A stretch of 64,000 bases of DNA from Cyanodermella asteris (taxonomy: Eukaryota; Ascomycota; Lecanoromycetes; Ostropales; Stictidaceae): the NCBI GenBank assembly GCA_900618795.1, contig UYJD01000001.1, positions 2,746,823 through 2,810,822 of the forward strand, given 5' to 3'. The first letter of the stretch is position 1; each line of letters opens with the position of its first letter. Position numbers and translations under genes: made by a program. Under the pieces are notes generated by a model. That model ran no database searches. It saw only the letters and a list, made by a program, of their open reading frames with translations, and was not told the DNA's origin. Shown here piece after piece: positions 1 to 9,811 of the stretch.

Positions 1-99
1 GGTCTTGCTGCTTGAGGTGACGGTCGTATCGGAGCCGTTTGCATCTTTGTGGTTAGAGCGAGTCTTGACAGGCTTTGCTGGCTTCTCGGGTTTCGCCAT
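1..99 (-). CDS. 5' end of an unidentified gene, cut by the window edge
   Basis: Reading leftward from an ATG at 99, the frame stays open to the window edge for 33 codons. The peptide begins MAKPEKPAKPVKTRSNHKDA and is rich in Lys, Pro, Ser and Thr, like a disordered N-terminus. No domain can be recognised in so short a piece. The ATG context (CTCAGAGATGG) is reasonable for a fungal start. The gene would be divergent from HIS5 across about 860 bp. It could also be a chance open frame. I assign no function. Confidence 0.4.
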   Translation of the reverse strand, partial: MAKPEKPAKPVKTRSNHKDANGSDTTVTSSSKT

Positions 100-960
100 C
101 TCTGAGATCGTAGAAAGCAAATTCAGGGGATGAACACTTTAGTGTGACCGTTAACCTTGTAACAGGAGTTGACAGCATGCAAATATGAACCGGAAACTTG
201 AGCGGTGGAGAACTGGAAGACTCAAGGCGCCAGTGTATAAGAAGTGGCCAGACAAGGGGCTTACCACAACAGTCTACAGACTACCCACCTAACCCACGAG
301 GTCCGACAATTGGCAAGACTACTGACACATGCCTCCTTGCTGTCGCGATAATTTATTGTCTCGTATCGGCACGAGTCGAAACGTTCAACGGCTGCCTTCT
401 ACATTCGTAATGAAGCCGATTGTTCGTTACGGAGCGTCAGAAGATGCATGACGGTCCAGCTTCAGAAAATGCACGAAGTCCCACTAGTTCCGATCGTATC
501 TGCTGATGAGCAGCTTAAACTCGCGCGTTTTGTGTTATTGATTTGCTGATACAAATTTTCTAGCCCTTTCATGTGCACAATACTCAGCATTATCATGGAT
601 AAGCATTTTGCCCATGGGAGCCGCTCGTCGAGGAAATGCGATACTTTTGAGTTGATGATCGTCTGTAATGGAAGCTGAGCCCATGATCGCTAGCTTAGTA
701 TGTAATTGTGAGAATATGAGAAGAGCGAAACGACGTCTGCTCATGAGCTCTGAGTGTGTCCGTTTCCCGCCATATGATTGGTCATCGCCTCCGAAAGCCG
801 CGACTGGACTATGCATTTGATCCGCCGGCGCAGGATCAACATCAAAATCTTGTGAGTCAATGACTCAAGACTAAAAGTTTGTATAAAGCACAACTGTGCA
901 CTCTCTTTCAAGCAAGCAGAGGCAAAATTCTGTTCCATAGTTTTCCAACTTGAACTCATC
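100..960. other. Intergenic region between the left-edge gene and HIS5
   Basis: About 860 bp with no convincing coding frame; the open frames here lack family features and overlap on both strands. It should contain the promoters of both divergent genes. The one clear element is the Gcn4/Cpc1-type double site at 853-867, listed separately. Confidence 0.6.
853..867. promoter_or_regulatory. Tandem Gcn4/Cpc1 (CpcA) binding sites upstream of HIS5
   Basis: TGAGTCA (853-859) and TGACTCA (861-867) lie one base apart and form a near-perfect 15-bp palindrome about 94 bp upstream of the HIS5 ATG. TGASTCA is the known target of the bZIP activator Gcn4 (CPC1/CpcA in filamentous fungi), which induces amino-acid synthesis genes during starvation. 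Sequence and position both fit. Regulation itself is inferred. Confidence 0.7.
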
Positions 961-2336
961 ATGACGGGCCCAAAATCATCCGGCTTCAATCTTGAAACTT
1001 GCGTCAGACCAAATATTCTCAAACTAGAGCCATATCGATGCGCTCGAGAGTGCGTCTTGTTACCAGAAGCCGAAGACGTAATCGAAGTTAACAATTGCAC
1101 AGCGACTACAAAGATGACGGAACCAACATCCTCCTCGATGCCAACGAAAACGCCTTCGGCCCCGGCCTCCACCTCACAAACGGCGCCCTCCCCGGCAGTT
1201 CAACGACAAACGGCAATACCTTAGGCCCGCAACTAGACCTCCTGGGCCTGAACCGCTACCCCGACCCCCACCAAATCGACCTCAAACAACTGTGGTGCAA
1301 CCTCCGCAATTCCGGCGTCCACTCCTCTACACCCCTCACACCCGCAAACCTCTTCGTCGGCGTCGGCAGCGACGAGGCAATCGACGCCATCTTACGATGC
1401 TTCTGCCGCCCGGGTCACGACAAGATCTTGACGTGCCCGCCCACATATGGCATGTATAGCGTGTCTGCCTGCGTCAACGACCTCGAGGTCGTGAAAGTGC
1501 CCCTCGATACGGAAAACGGATTCCAGTTACGACCGGACGCCATTTGTGAGACGTTGAGTAGCGACCCGTCAATCAAGGTCGTCTATGCATGCTCGCCGGG
1601 TAACCCGACTGGCGAACTGCTGCGCAAGAGCGACATCCAGAAAATCCTCGAGCACCCGACATGGAATGGCGTCGTTGTGGTTGACGAGGCATATGTGGAC
1701 TTTGCAGAGGACATTGGCACTGGGAGTCTGGCAAGCTGGGTTCCCGAGTGGCCGAACCTGATCGTGATGCAGACGCTGAGTAAAGCCTTTGGACTTGCAG
1801 GTATCAGGATCGGGGCCGCGATTACAGATCCTAAAATCGCGAGATTGTTCAACAGCTACAAGGCACCATACAACATTTCGTCGCCGTCGAGCGTGTTAGC
1901 GATCCACGCCTTGAGCGATCAGAGTCTGACGGTATCGACTGAGACGAGAGCGCGGATTTTGCAGCAAAGGAACCGTATAGTGCAGGCACTACCTCAGATA
2001 CCTGGGGTAGGAAGGATACGGGGTGGCAAAGATGCGAATTTTATCTTGGTGGAGATCTTGCAGGACGGGCGGCCAAGCAACGAGGCGGCATTAGCAGTTT
2101 ACGAGCGATTGGCGGAGACCAAGGGGGTTGTCGTGCGATTCAGAGGCAAGGAATACGGCTGCGAGGGATGTTTGCGTGTGACAGTGGGCACAGAACAGGA
2201 GGTCGACAGATTCCTGGCCGACATAAAGACGATACTTGAGGGCGTCGCGACGGATGACAAAAAGCGGGACATTCGCCAGGTGGACGGCGGGACTGAGGAA
2301 CAGCAAGAGATGAAAGCAAGCAAGGTCGTTGCATAG
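961..2336 (+). CDS. HIS5: Histidinol-phosphate aminotransferase
   Basis: PLP-dependent class I/II aminotransferase that converts imidazole acetol phosphate and glutamate to histidinol phosphate in histidine synthesis, presumably in the cytosol. Two exons: 961-1049 and 1103-2336; the 53-nt intron (GTGCGT..CAG) joins RCAR to DDYKDDGTN in frame, giving about 440 residues, normal for fungal HisC. Exon 1 carries the conserved start NLETCVRPNILKLEPYRCAR. Also visible are LLDANENAFGP, the PLP-site stretch SPGNPTG, VVVDEAYVDF, and TLSKAFGLAGIRIG, whose Lys257 should form the Schiff base. ATG 961 is chosen because it supplies the conserved N-terminus; the in-frame ATGs downstream would lose it. A Gcn4-type double site lies upstream. 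The gene converges on RPA190 with 119 bp between stop codons. Confidence 0.96.
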
Positions 2337-2455
2337 ACGTCGATGATATATACATAGAATTCAAGCGGTTCATAACGCCACCCACATGCTCTTGTAGCAC
2401 TGTAAACAATACGCTCTAAACGCCTAAGCTTTTCAAAATGACGACTCTTTTCCTC

Positions 2456-5400
2456 TCATACAACTGGCGTCAACACATCAAACGAACCTGTTCCGATCTT
2501 TCCAGTTTTTCCCGTTACTATCCTAGCACTCGGACCACGCAAATCGTCGTAGTCGCCGTCCATAACAGCATCTCTCAAGAAACCAACGGTGGTTTCGAAA
2601 GACATCTTCGCAAAAGGGCTGACACCACTCTTCATTCCCGTTCGACTGAAGGCCAAGAATCCGCCGTTTCGCGTCATGTAGTCAGCGATGAGGTTTAGAT
2701 GTCGAAGGTCGACGGAGATACTGTGACCCTCGAAAACAGCGTTCATTTCCCTCACAATTGTAGCCCGACCTGCTTCCACACCGTAGGTGTTGAGCATTGC
2801 CACGATGTCATTGGTGAAGATCTTGTCTGGGTTGATGACGTTCTGATAGTCGTGCATGGCGAGAAGGTTCACACCATCAGTGAGCACTGTCAGTTGTTCC
2901 GTCTTCTCCCCGGGCGCGGCATTTTGCACCTTTTTCTTATCGATTGTGGCGCTATCAATACCAGTTATGGATTGAACCACAGCTGTTCGACATGCGGACT
3001 CCACAAGGTGGAGCATCAAAATCTTGGGAGTCTTTATGTCGTACTCCAAGGAAAGCTCGCACCAAGCACCCCCCGTCTTGGTGTCCCAATTGAAGTTTGT
3101 GACGTGGAGCTTGTCCGAGCCAAGGAGACGGTCGGCACGAGCAGCTGCGCTGGTCTTCGATACGCGCCTCTTGGAAGATACAACATCATTCTCGTCGTCG
3201 TCGTCATCTTCCTCACTATCGCTGGTTGTGTCGTGAGGTCGCGGGCTGCCCCCGTAGCCCTCATCTTTGTGAGGAGCTTTTCGATCCTCGGGTTCCTCAC
3301 TACCTTCCCTGGCCGCATTGGCAATGGCTTCGTCGTCTGAATCGCCATCGTAAGCTTTCCCGCCTTTGTCGGGTCTGTCATCATCGGACTCGTTGTCCAT
3401 ATCAGAATCTTCAGACTCCAGGTCATCGGTGCGGTCTTTCTCCTTCTCCGCGTTCTCATCGGGGTCTCCATGATCCTTCGTCGCGCCACCGACAGTATCC
3501 TTTTCGCTCAGCCCCTCGCTCTTCCCCGCCGATTTGCCTACATCAGGCTGAGTAGCAGATTTGCCATGTTGTGCAGCAGACTTGTCCTTCATCTCTTTCT
3601 TGATCGCTTTCTCGAGAGCAGGTACAAATTTGAGCTCGACAGAGCGTGCCACGTCCTCCTCAGTAATAGCATACGTTTCCTGGTACTCATCTGGTGGGAA
3701 GAAGTTCAAACGGATGTCAAATATTCTGGCCTGGGCATGCCCGACACCTTTGCTGATCTTTTCTTGGACTGTCACGCTGTTAATGACTCCTGCGAGGGTT
3801 AACTTCGTGATTCCCTTGGCAAATGTTTTCCCAACGTCCTCTGGAATATCGTCATGCAGGTAGAGCTCCATTTGTGGCGTCGCAATCTTTGCGCTGGCTG
3901 TCATGACGATTTCTCGCAGGCGGGGAATACCGAGCGTCACGTTCTTGGCTGAGTGACCGGCCAAATGAAAAGTGTTGAGCGTCATCTGTGTGGAAGGTTC
4001 ACCAATCGATTGTCCAGCAACGATTCCTACGGGCTCTCCGGGATCGATCAGAGAGCGCAGATACTTCATTTCCATGAGCATTTGAAAGTTCTTCTTCTTC
4101 ATTGTGGCTTCCGGATTCGTCTTCTTGTCATAGAGGAGCTTTTGGGGATTGTCCTTCATGTATCCTTTCAACGACTCCAAGAACTTCTCTGAAGTGACGC
4201 CCCACGTGCTGTTGGGAAAGTACTGAGAAGTCGCGGGATCAACAACGGCCAGGTCACCCATTTTGCGATATTTCTTGAGAGCCCTCTCGTTCGCCTCAAT
4301 AGCGTCGTCGTTGCGCAATCGTAGCTGATCGCCGTTGGATATATTCAGCTCGGCGGCCAACGACTTCCAATTTTCGGCTTGGAATTTGAAGTTCGTCAGC
4401 TGCGCCTGCTTGGTAATGTCCAAGCCATCCTCGCCGTACAAGAACTGAATCATACTGCCGTCTGCATCCCGCACACTGGTATCGTAAGAAACCTGCAAAC
4501 CTTCCATACCCTTGATGATACAACGCTGCAGGTATCCGGATCGAGATGTCTTGACAGCGGTATCGATAAGACCTTCACGGCCGGCCATGGTATGGAAATA
4601 GTATTCCTGAGGCTGCACTCCAGTCAAGAAACGATTCATGATGTAGCCACCAGCACGAATATTTGTTTCGAAAGGCTTGAAAGCTGGCAATGTCTTTCCG
4701 CTCACCATGGTTGGGGTGCGACGACCTTCAAGTACCTGTTGGCCCAGATTGCAAGAAATCAAATTTGCATTGACAGCGGAACCTTTGGCACCAGACGTAG
4801 TCATGGCCTGCATTTGATTTTTGGGAAAGTCCTTGAAAAGACCTGAAGGTAGACAAGCCTTTGTGATCGCCGAAGACAATGCTCCTGTCTTCGAGTTGTA
4901 CACTGTATCTAGTCCATGCTGCTTCGGATCGTCACGGAGTACCTCTTCCAATCGCTCTTTCAGCAGGGGATCGTTCTTCGGTTGCGAGTCGAGAGCTACA
5001 TACTTTGCAGCGATTTCGCGACCGAGTTCAGTGGCAGCACGAAGCTGTTCCCGCCGCCGTTCGTTTCCAGCCTTGGTGAAGACAATGTCTTCCATACCAC
5101 ACGAGAAAGCTCGCATGTGTTCAAGCTTGGTCAACATTCGGCCAATGATGCTCAGAAGTCTCCCGGCAATCGTGTTGCCGTATGTTTCGTAGATCGAATG
5201 GATGAATCCACCTTTCGCAGGTCCGAGTTGCGCTTTGTCGAGGATTCCGCAAAGCAGCTCGCCGTCTTGGAAGATCACAGCCCCTTCGCTGAGCTTTTCG
5301 TTCAGCTCGCCTTTGACCCAGCGTTCGCCAGCCACTTGGGACTTGCCGGTCATTGTAAGACCTGGATGAGTTGGTGGTTGGATGTTCTTTAAAATTGTGG

Positions 5401-7681
5401 AGATAATCTGCTTGCCGCTCCAAAGCGCCTTGGGCTTGAAGATAGAGGGAGGAAGTGTGACGATGTTTTCGTTGGGAAGATGGCCGGTCTCAGGTCTCAA
5501 ACAGCTGTATAATAACTGGTGGTAGTCGTCGCGGTCGAAGAGCGTGTCCTTGTTAGTTAACCAGACACCCATAGACAAATGATCCTGAATGAGACCTCGC
5601 AAAGGCTTGCCAGCTGTGGCGCTCAGGTATTGATGATCCGTGTCGGCAATAAAGACGGCTTCTGCTCGTGCCGACTCGTTCTGTGGGAAGTGCATATTCA
5701 TCTCATCACCGTCAAAATCGGCGTTATAAGTGTTGCAGTTGGCGTAATGCATACGAATGGTCTTCTCGCCGGGCAGTACGCGTGCTCTGTGGCACATCAT
5801 TGACGGCTTGTGAAGAGTGGGTTGTCGGTTCATGATCACGATGTCGCCGTTGTTTAGATGCCGATGAACTTTCTTTCCTCTCGCGCCGCTGACATTTGAG
5901 CTTGATGGCGCCAGCAGCTGATTTGCGAGGGCCTGTCGCTCTTCGAAGTTCTTGTGCTTCAGATTGATAACTTGCCCGTTCTCATTCTCGATGGCTGCCG
6001 CGCCGGGCCAGGTGTTCGGTCCGTTGAGCACTGCCTGTTTGAGCTCGTAAAAGTTGTGATTAGTTACTGGTTCGGGATATGTGAGTTTCCTGGCGAAGAC
6101 TGGAGGAACGCCAATCTCGTTGGTTTCAATGTTGGGGTCAGGCGAAATGACACTTCGTGCGGCAAAATTCACACGCTTTCCCATCATGTTCATGCGAAAG
6201 AGACCTTCCTTCTTCTCGAGCTTCTGCTTGATGCCCTCAGCAGCCCTACTATTCGCACCTCTGCTCATTGGATTCTTGTCTGTGTCAATGAGAGAGTTGA
6301 CGGCATCTTGAAGACTAATGGCTGCCTGGTTGACCGCAGAAATTGCCCTCGACTGAGCCATGGAGCCTGGTTCGGCGAGGCGCAAGCTTTTCGTCGCCGT
6401 AGAATATGCCACTGTATTATTGAGTATAGCTTTGTAGAGAGTGTTCTGGTCTGCTTCGGTGATCATGCCTGAGCCAGTGCGCATGTCCGGTCGGTACTTG
6501 TTTGGTGTCACTACCACATCTTGTATGAAGAACATATCAGGTGAAAGAGAGCCTCGTCCTGATTTGGCTCGCGAGTTATACAAGAACCCCAGGATCTCCT
6601 GCTCTTCCCTGAATAGCTCCTCCATGCGCGCGTATACGAGAGTTGGTAGAACGTACTCCTGGGTGCTTCGCTCCTCAAGGTCTGCTGCCGCCTTTTTTGC
6701 GCCAGCTACTGCAGCGGTGTCTAATATATCTCCACTCGTCAGATTCGTATCGTCAGCGTACAACTCCTCCTCGTCCAACTCATCACTGAGGTCGTCCAGT
6801 TCCATCGCAATGCCTTCGTCCGACTCTAGCTCTCGTCGCTTGCGCTTCTTTTCGGCAGCCTGTGAGTGGACCCGAGCTCTTTCGAGAAGTGGTTCTGTCA
6901 ACTTCAACCCGTGCTGAGCGTTGTGGGCTCGCAGCTTCTGACTGAGAGGCTGCTTGAAGATCTTGTTGTAGCCGTCGTTTCGAAAGCGCGGACTAGCAGC
7001 TTGACAATTGGTGCATTTCTGACCTTTTGTAATGGCTGACATGAAGTCTTTGATTATGAATCTGCGTTCCTCTGCTAGCGATTCGACCTTTTCCTGCACA
7101 CTAGCCAGTAACCTGTCCTTGCCATGGCTTCGGATAGCTCGTGAAACAAATTTGTTGCGCCGACTGACCGTGGCGTGCTCAGAAGCTTTTGTATCTGAAT
7201 CTGCTTCCGAGTCGTCGATGTCCTCTTCACCAGCTTTTCGCTTTGTATTGACCGACGTTATTCCGACGCTGTCTATCTCATGGGCTTCCTCGATAAGCCC
7301 GTAGCGGAGGAGCTTGAGCTTTGAGGCGTATCGGTGTAGCTCTACCCGGGACATCTTGAACTTCAAACAAGAACTGCATTGTCCGTTCAGCATTTTCATG
7401 AGTTGATCCATGAAGACAGGGTGGTACGCTGTGACAGGCAGCTGAATGTGCCCGGCATGGCCGGGACAGAAGTGAGCTAGATTGCATGTTGTGCACGGGT
7501 ATTCTCCTCTCGTTCCTAGTGCCTGATCGTAGAGTCCACCAGGTATCGGATGCCCGAGTTCGGGGCTGATCGTTTCGGTGTGTTGTATGCGCTTCACCGA
7601 AGAGGCCCGGATCTCTTTGCGAGTGAGGAAGCTAAAGTCCACCCCACCGATAGTGGCGGGAAACGGGGCGGAAATATTCAT
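2456..7681 (-). CDS. RPA190: RNA polymerase I largest subunit (A190)
   Basis: Catalytic subunit of RNA polymerase I, which makes the large rRNA precursor in the nucleolus. One uninterrupted frame of 1741 residues, the expected size. The N-terminal clamp zinc site is present (C63, C66, C72, H75), with further pairs near C102/C105 and KCTNC around 223. The invariant NADFDGDEMN at about 653-662 supplies the three metal-binding aspartates. GKRVNFAARSVISPDP and the bridge-helix/trigger-loop stretch GEPSTQMTLNTFHLAGHSAKN are intact. A roughly 145-residue acidic and basic low-complexity insertion (about 3.16-3.59 kb) sits in the jaw region before the conserved C-terminal part; Pol I subunits typically carry such an insert. 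Start ATG 7681 gives the conserved N-terminus. Divergent from PRP3. Confidence 0.98.
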   Translation of the reverse strand: MNISAPFPATIGGVDFSFLTRKEIRASSVKRIQHTETISPELGHPIPGGLYDQALGTRGEYPCTTCNLAHFCPGHAGHIQLPVTAYHPVFMDQLMKMLNGQCSSCLKFKMSRVELHRYASKLKLLRYGLIEEAHEIDSVGITSVNTKRKAGEEDIDDSEADSDTKASEHATVSRRNKFVSRAIRSHGKDRLLASVQEKVESLAEERRFIIKDFMSAITKGQKCTNCQAASPRFRNDGYNKIFKQPLSQKLRAHNAQHGLKLTEPLLERARVHSQAAEKKRKRRELESDEGIAMELDDLSDELDEEELYADDTNLTSGDILDTAAVAGAKKAAADLEERSTQEYVLPTLVYARMEELFREEQEILGFLYNSRAKSGRGSLSPDMFFIQDVVVTPNKYRPDMRTGSGMITEADQNTLYKAILNNTVAYSTATKSLRLAEPGSMAQSRAISAVNQAAISLQDAVNSLIDTDKNPMSRGANSRAAEGIKQKLEKKEGLFRMNMMGKRVNFAARSVISPDPNIETNEIGVPPVFARKLTYPEPVTNHNFYELKQAVLNGPNTWPGAAAIENENGQVINLKHKNFEERQALANQLLAPSSSNVSGARGKKVHRHLNNGDIVIMNRQPTLHKPSMMCHRARVLPGEKTIRMHYANCNTYNADFDGDEMNMHFPQNESARAEAVFIADTDHQYLSATAGKPLRGLIQDHLSMGVWLTNKDTLFDRDDYHQLLYSCLRPETGHLPNENIVTLPPSIFKPKALWSGKQIISTILKNIQPPTHPGLTMTGKSQVAGERWVKGELNEKLSEGAVIFQDGELLCGILDKAQLGPAKGGFIHSIYETYGNTIAGRLLSIIGRMLTKLEHMRAFSCGMEDIVFTKAGNERRREQLRAATELGREIAAKYVALDSQPKNDPLLKERLEEVLRDDPKQHGLDTVYNSKTGALSSAITKACLPSGLFKDFPKNQMQAMTTSGAKGSAVNANLISCNLGQQVLEGRRTPTMVSGKTLPAFKPFETNIRAGGYIMNRFLTGVQPQEYYFHTMAGREGLIDTAVKTSRSGYLQRCIIKGMEGLQVSYDTSVRDADGSMIQFLYGEDGLDITKQAQLTNFKFQAENWKSLAAELNISNGDQLRLRNDDAIEANERALKKYRKMGDLAVVDPATSQYFPNSTWGVTSEKFLESLKGYMKDNPQKLLYDKKTNPEATMKKKNFQMLMEMKYLRSLIDPGEPVGIVAGQSIGEPSTQMTLNTFHLAGHSAKNVTLGIPRLREIVMTASAKIATPQMELYLHDDIPEDVGKTFAKGITKLTLAGVINSVTVQEKISKGVGHAQARIFDIRLNFFPPDEYQETYAITEEDVARSVELKFVPALEKAIKKEMKDKSAAQHGKSATQPDVGKSAGKSEGLSEKDTVGGATKDHGDPDENAEKEKDRTDDLESEDSDMDNESDDDRPDKGGKAYDGDSDDEAIANAAREGSEEPEDRKAPHKDEGYGGSPRPHDTTSDSEEDDDDDENDVVSSKRRVSKTSAAARADRLLGSDKLHVTNFNWDTKTGGAWCELSLEYDIKTPKILMLHLVESACRTAVVQSITGIDSATIDKKKVQNAAPGEKTEQLTVLTDGVNLLAMHDYQNVINPDKIFTNDIVAMLNTYGVEAGRATIVREMNAVFEGHSISVDLRHLNLIADYMTRNGGFLAFSRTGMKSGVSPFAKMSFETTVGFLRDAVMDGDYDDLRGPSARIVTGKTGKIGTGSFDVLTPVV

Positions 7682-8038
7682 CCTGTTCGGACAGGCACTA
7701 TGGCTTGATCATTGACATATAGCGCCTCCAGCCGCCAACGACAAAAGCTATGCGACCGTCGGGAGAAAGAGCCGTAAGCTGTCAAATCGGATGAAGCTCT
7801 TGACCTCGAAATCGAAACTTTTTGGAGAAATCTTGGCATTCTCGGCGTTTTCTCCGACGCCGTTTCTGCAAGCCACCCATTCGACTTGGCCGTCACAACC
7901 TAATCTTTGCGCGTTTCTCACCAGCAGGAATTACTACATCATCTGCGCATAACGTCGTGCGCCAAACGCGCGTCACCGAATCAACATCGCCTTCGGATGC
8001 AGAGTAAGTTCAGTCTCAATGTCCAAGACTTGCTGAAT
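7682..8038. promoter_or_regulatory. Shared promoter region of RPA190 and PRP3
   Basis: 357 bp separate the two divergent start codons, so both promoters must lie here unless they overlap the coding regions. An in-frame ATG for PRP3 also occurs at 8000. No TATA box is obvious, and I could not pick out clear RRPE or PAC ribosome-biogenesis motifs. Confidence 0.5.
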
Positions 8039-9811
8039 ATGGCCTCAACATCAACCAACGGTCTGAAGAGACCTCATCCAGAAGACGACAACCTCCAAGA
8101 TACAACGAAACGTGCACGTTCCAACAATGGCTCGCCAGCTCCTCAGCAAAATGGGGCCGCCGGCGGGGCCCCCATCGATATCAGCGCCGCCGTCGCTGCT
8201 GCCAGGGCACGAGCAGCAGACCTCAGAGCTAGACTGGCTTCAGCACAGCAGGGAGGGGCGACGTCTACAGCACCGGCTGCGGGATCAGCAAGTCCATCGC
8301 CTTCGCCCGCAATAAGTCAGAATGCGCAGGATCGAATAGCAGCGATGAAAGCAAGGATTGCAGCAGCGAGTAGCAAAGCCTCGGCAGTCCCTCAACGCGC
8401 ACCAGCCCCGGCAGCGCCAACATATCAGCGACCTGTACATGATGAAGGCATCACGAGAGCAAGAGGTGGCTTGGATGTCGGGTTGCACCCAGCGTTGATG
8501 GGAGATTCGACGAAGGATGGAAATAGCCGTGGTCAGGGCATGCAGTCTCGGTTTTCTACAACTCTGGGCAATCGACGAACGGATAGCGCAACGCCTCCTG
8601 CACAGGCGAAATTGAAGAACCGACTCGACTTGTCTGGGCCTTCACTCGAGGAAATACAGAAGAACCCGTACTATGATCCGTCATTGGGGGCCAGTACAGC
8701 CACTGGCAAGGCTCGAAAATCCCGACAGCTTGCTTTCAACGAACAGGGCAAGTATATAGCACAAGCACAGGCGTTACGGCGGCAAGCCAACCTGGAGGCC
8801 ATGAAAAAGAAGATCGCCGAGTCGTCACGGAGAGTTGGTATAGATGAGGACATCGATGTCGAGCGGGCATTTCTGGTGGAGCCTCCACCAGATATCGAGT
8901 GGTGGGACGAGGGAATTGTCAACGGCAAAGACTACACCAACATCGATGCACCGGACGGCCTGAAGCTTGAAGTTCTCGATCTATATATACAGCATCCAAT
9001 TCAACTGCAGCCGCCTCAGGACAAACACGCGCCCGCACCGAAGCCGCTACCACTAACGGCACACGAGCAGGCCAAGAAGCGGCGACAAGAACGGGCGGCG
9101 AACATGAAGGAGCAGCAAGCCAAGATTCGATTGGGTCTCGAGCCTGCACCACCACCCAAGGTGAAACTTGGGAACATGATGCGCGTGCTCGGAGAAGAGG
9201 CCGTGAAGGACCCGACTGCCGTGGAAGCCAGAGTCACAAGGGAAATTGCTGATCGGAAAGAGCAGCATGAAAATGCAAACGAAGAGAGGAAGCTGACAAA
9301 AGAACAACGGCACGAAAAGCTAGCTCGGCAACAACAGGGCGATGCAGATCGAGGCATCCACGCTACAGTCTACAAGATCGATAACCTAGCAAACGGGCGG
9401 CATCGATTTAAGATTGCCAAGAACGCGGAACAGATGGCTCTGACAGGCGTGTGCATCCTCAACCCGAAGTTCAGCCTCATCATAGTGGAAGGTGGCATCA
9501 AGAGCATAAACGACTACAAGAAGCTCATGCTGAATCGTGTCAAATGGACCGAGAATGACGCACCGAACAGAGAAGTCCGAGCCGGCAACAATCAAGCCAT
9601 GGCGGAATGGTTGAATGCTGAGGACGACAAAGGTACCCTGCGAGACCTCTCAGAGAACAAATGCCGGTTGATCTGGGAGGGCGAGATCAATCACCGGACA
9701 TTTAGGAAATGGGGCAGCCGGATATGTGAAACGGACAAGGATGCCAGAGAGCATCTGAAGAAAGTTAAGATGGACACTTTCTGGACGATGGCCAAAGGCT
9801 GGCCGGAGTGA
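8039..9811 (+). CDS. PRP3: U4/U6 snRNP protein Prp3
   Basis: Prp3 binds the U4/U6 duplex and holds the U4/U6.U5 tri-snRNP together before spliceosome activation; it is nuclear. Single exon, 590 residues from ATG 8039. Order: a low-complexity Ala/Arg/Pro-rich N-terminus (1-195), the PRP3 domain at about 199-425 with the strongly conserved VEPPPDIEWWDEGIV at 280-294 and the basic helix around AKKRRQERAANMKEQQAKIR, and the C-terminal DUF1115 domain at about 445-580 (NPKFSLIIVEGGIKSINDYK, VKWTEND). The frame is open upstream, and another ATG at 8000 would add 13 residues; I prefer 8039 because its peptide MASTSTNGLKRPHPED looks like a natural start. No introns seen. Confidence 0.95.
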   Translation: MASTSTNGLKRPHPEDDNLQDTTKRARSNNGSPAPQQNGAAGGAPIDISAAVAAARARAADLRARLASAQQGGATSTAPAAGSASPSPSPAISQNAQDRIAAMKARIAAASSKASAVPQRAPAPAAPTYQRPVHDEGITRARGGLDVGLHPALMGDSTKDGNSRGQGMQSRFSTTLGNRRTDSATPPAQAKLKNRLDLSGPSLEEIQKNPYYDPSLGASTATGKARKSRQLAFNEQGKYIAQAQALRRQANLEAMKKKIAESSRRVGIDEDIDVERAFLVEPPPDIEWWDEGIVNGKDYTNIDAPDGLKLEVLDLYIQHPIQLQPPQDKHAPAPKPLPLTAHEQAKKRRQERAANMKEQQAKIRLGLEPAPPPKVKLGNMMRVLGEEAVKDPTAVEARVTREIADRKEQHENANEERKLTKEQRHEKLARQQQGDADRGIHATVYKIDNLANGRHRFKIAKNAEQMALTGVCILNPKFSLIIVEGGIKSINDYKKLMLNRVKWTENDAPNREVRAGNNQAMAEWLNAEDDKGTLRDLSENKCRLIWEGEINHRTFRKWGSRICETDKDAREHLKKVKMDTFWTMAKGWPE

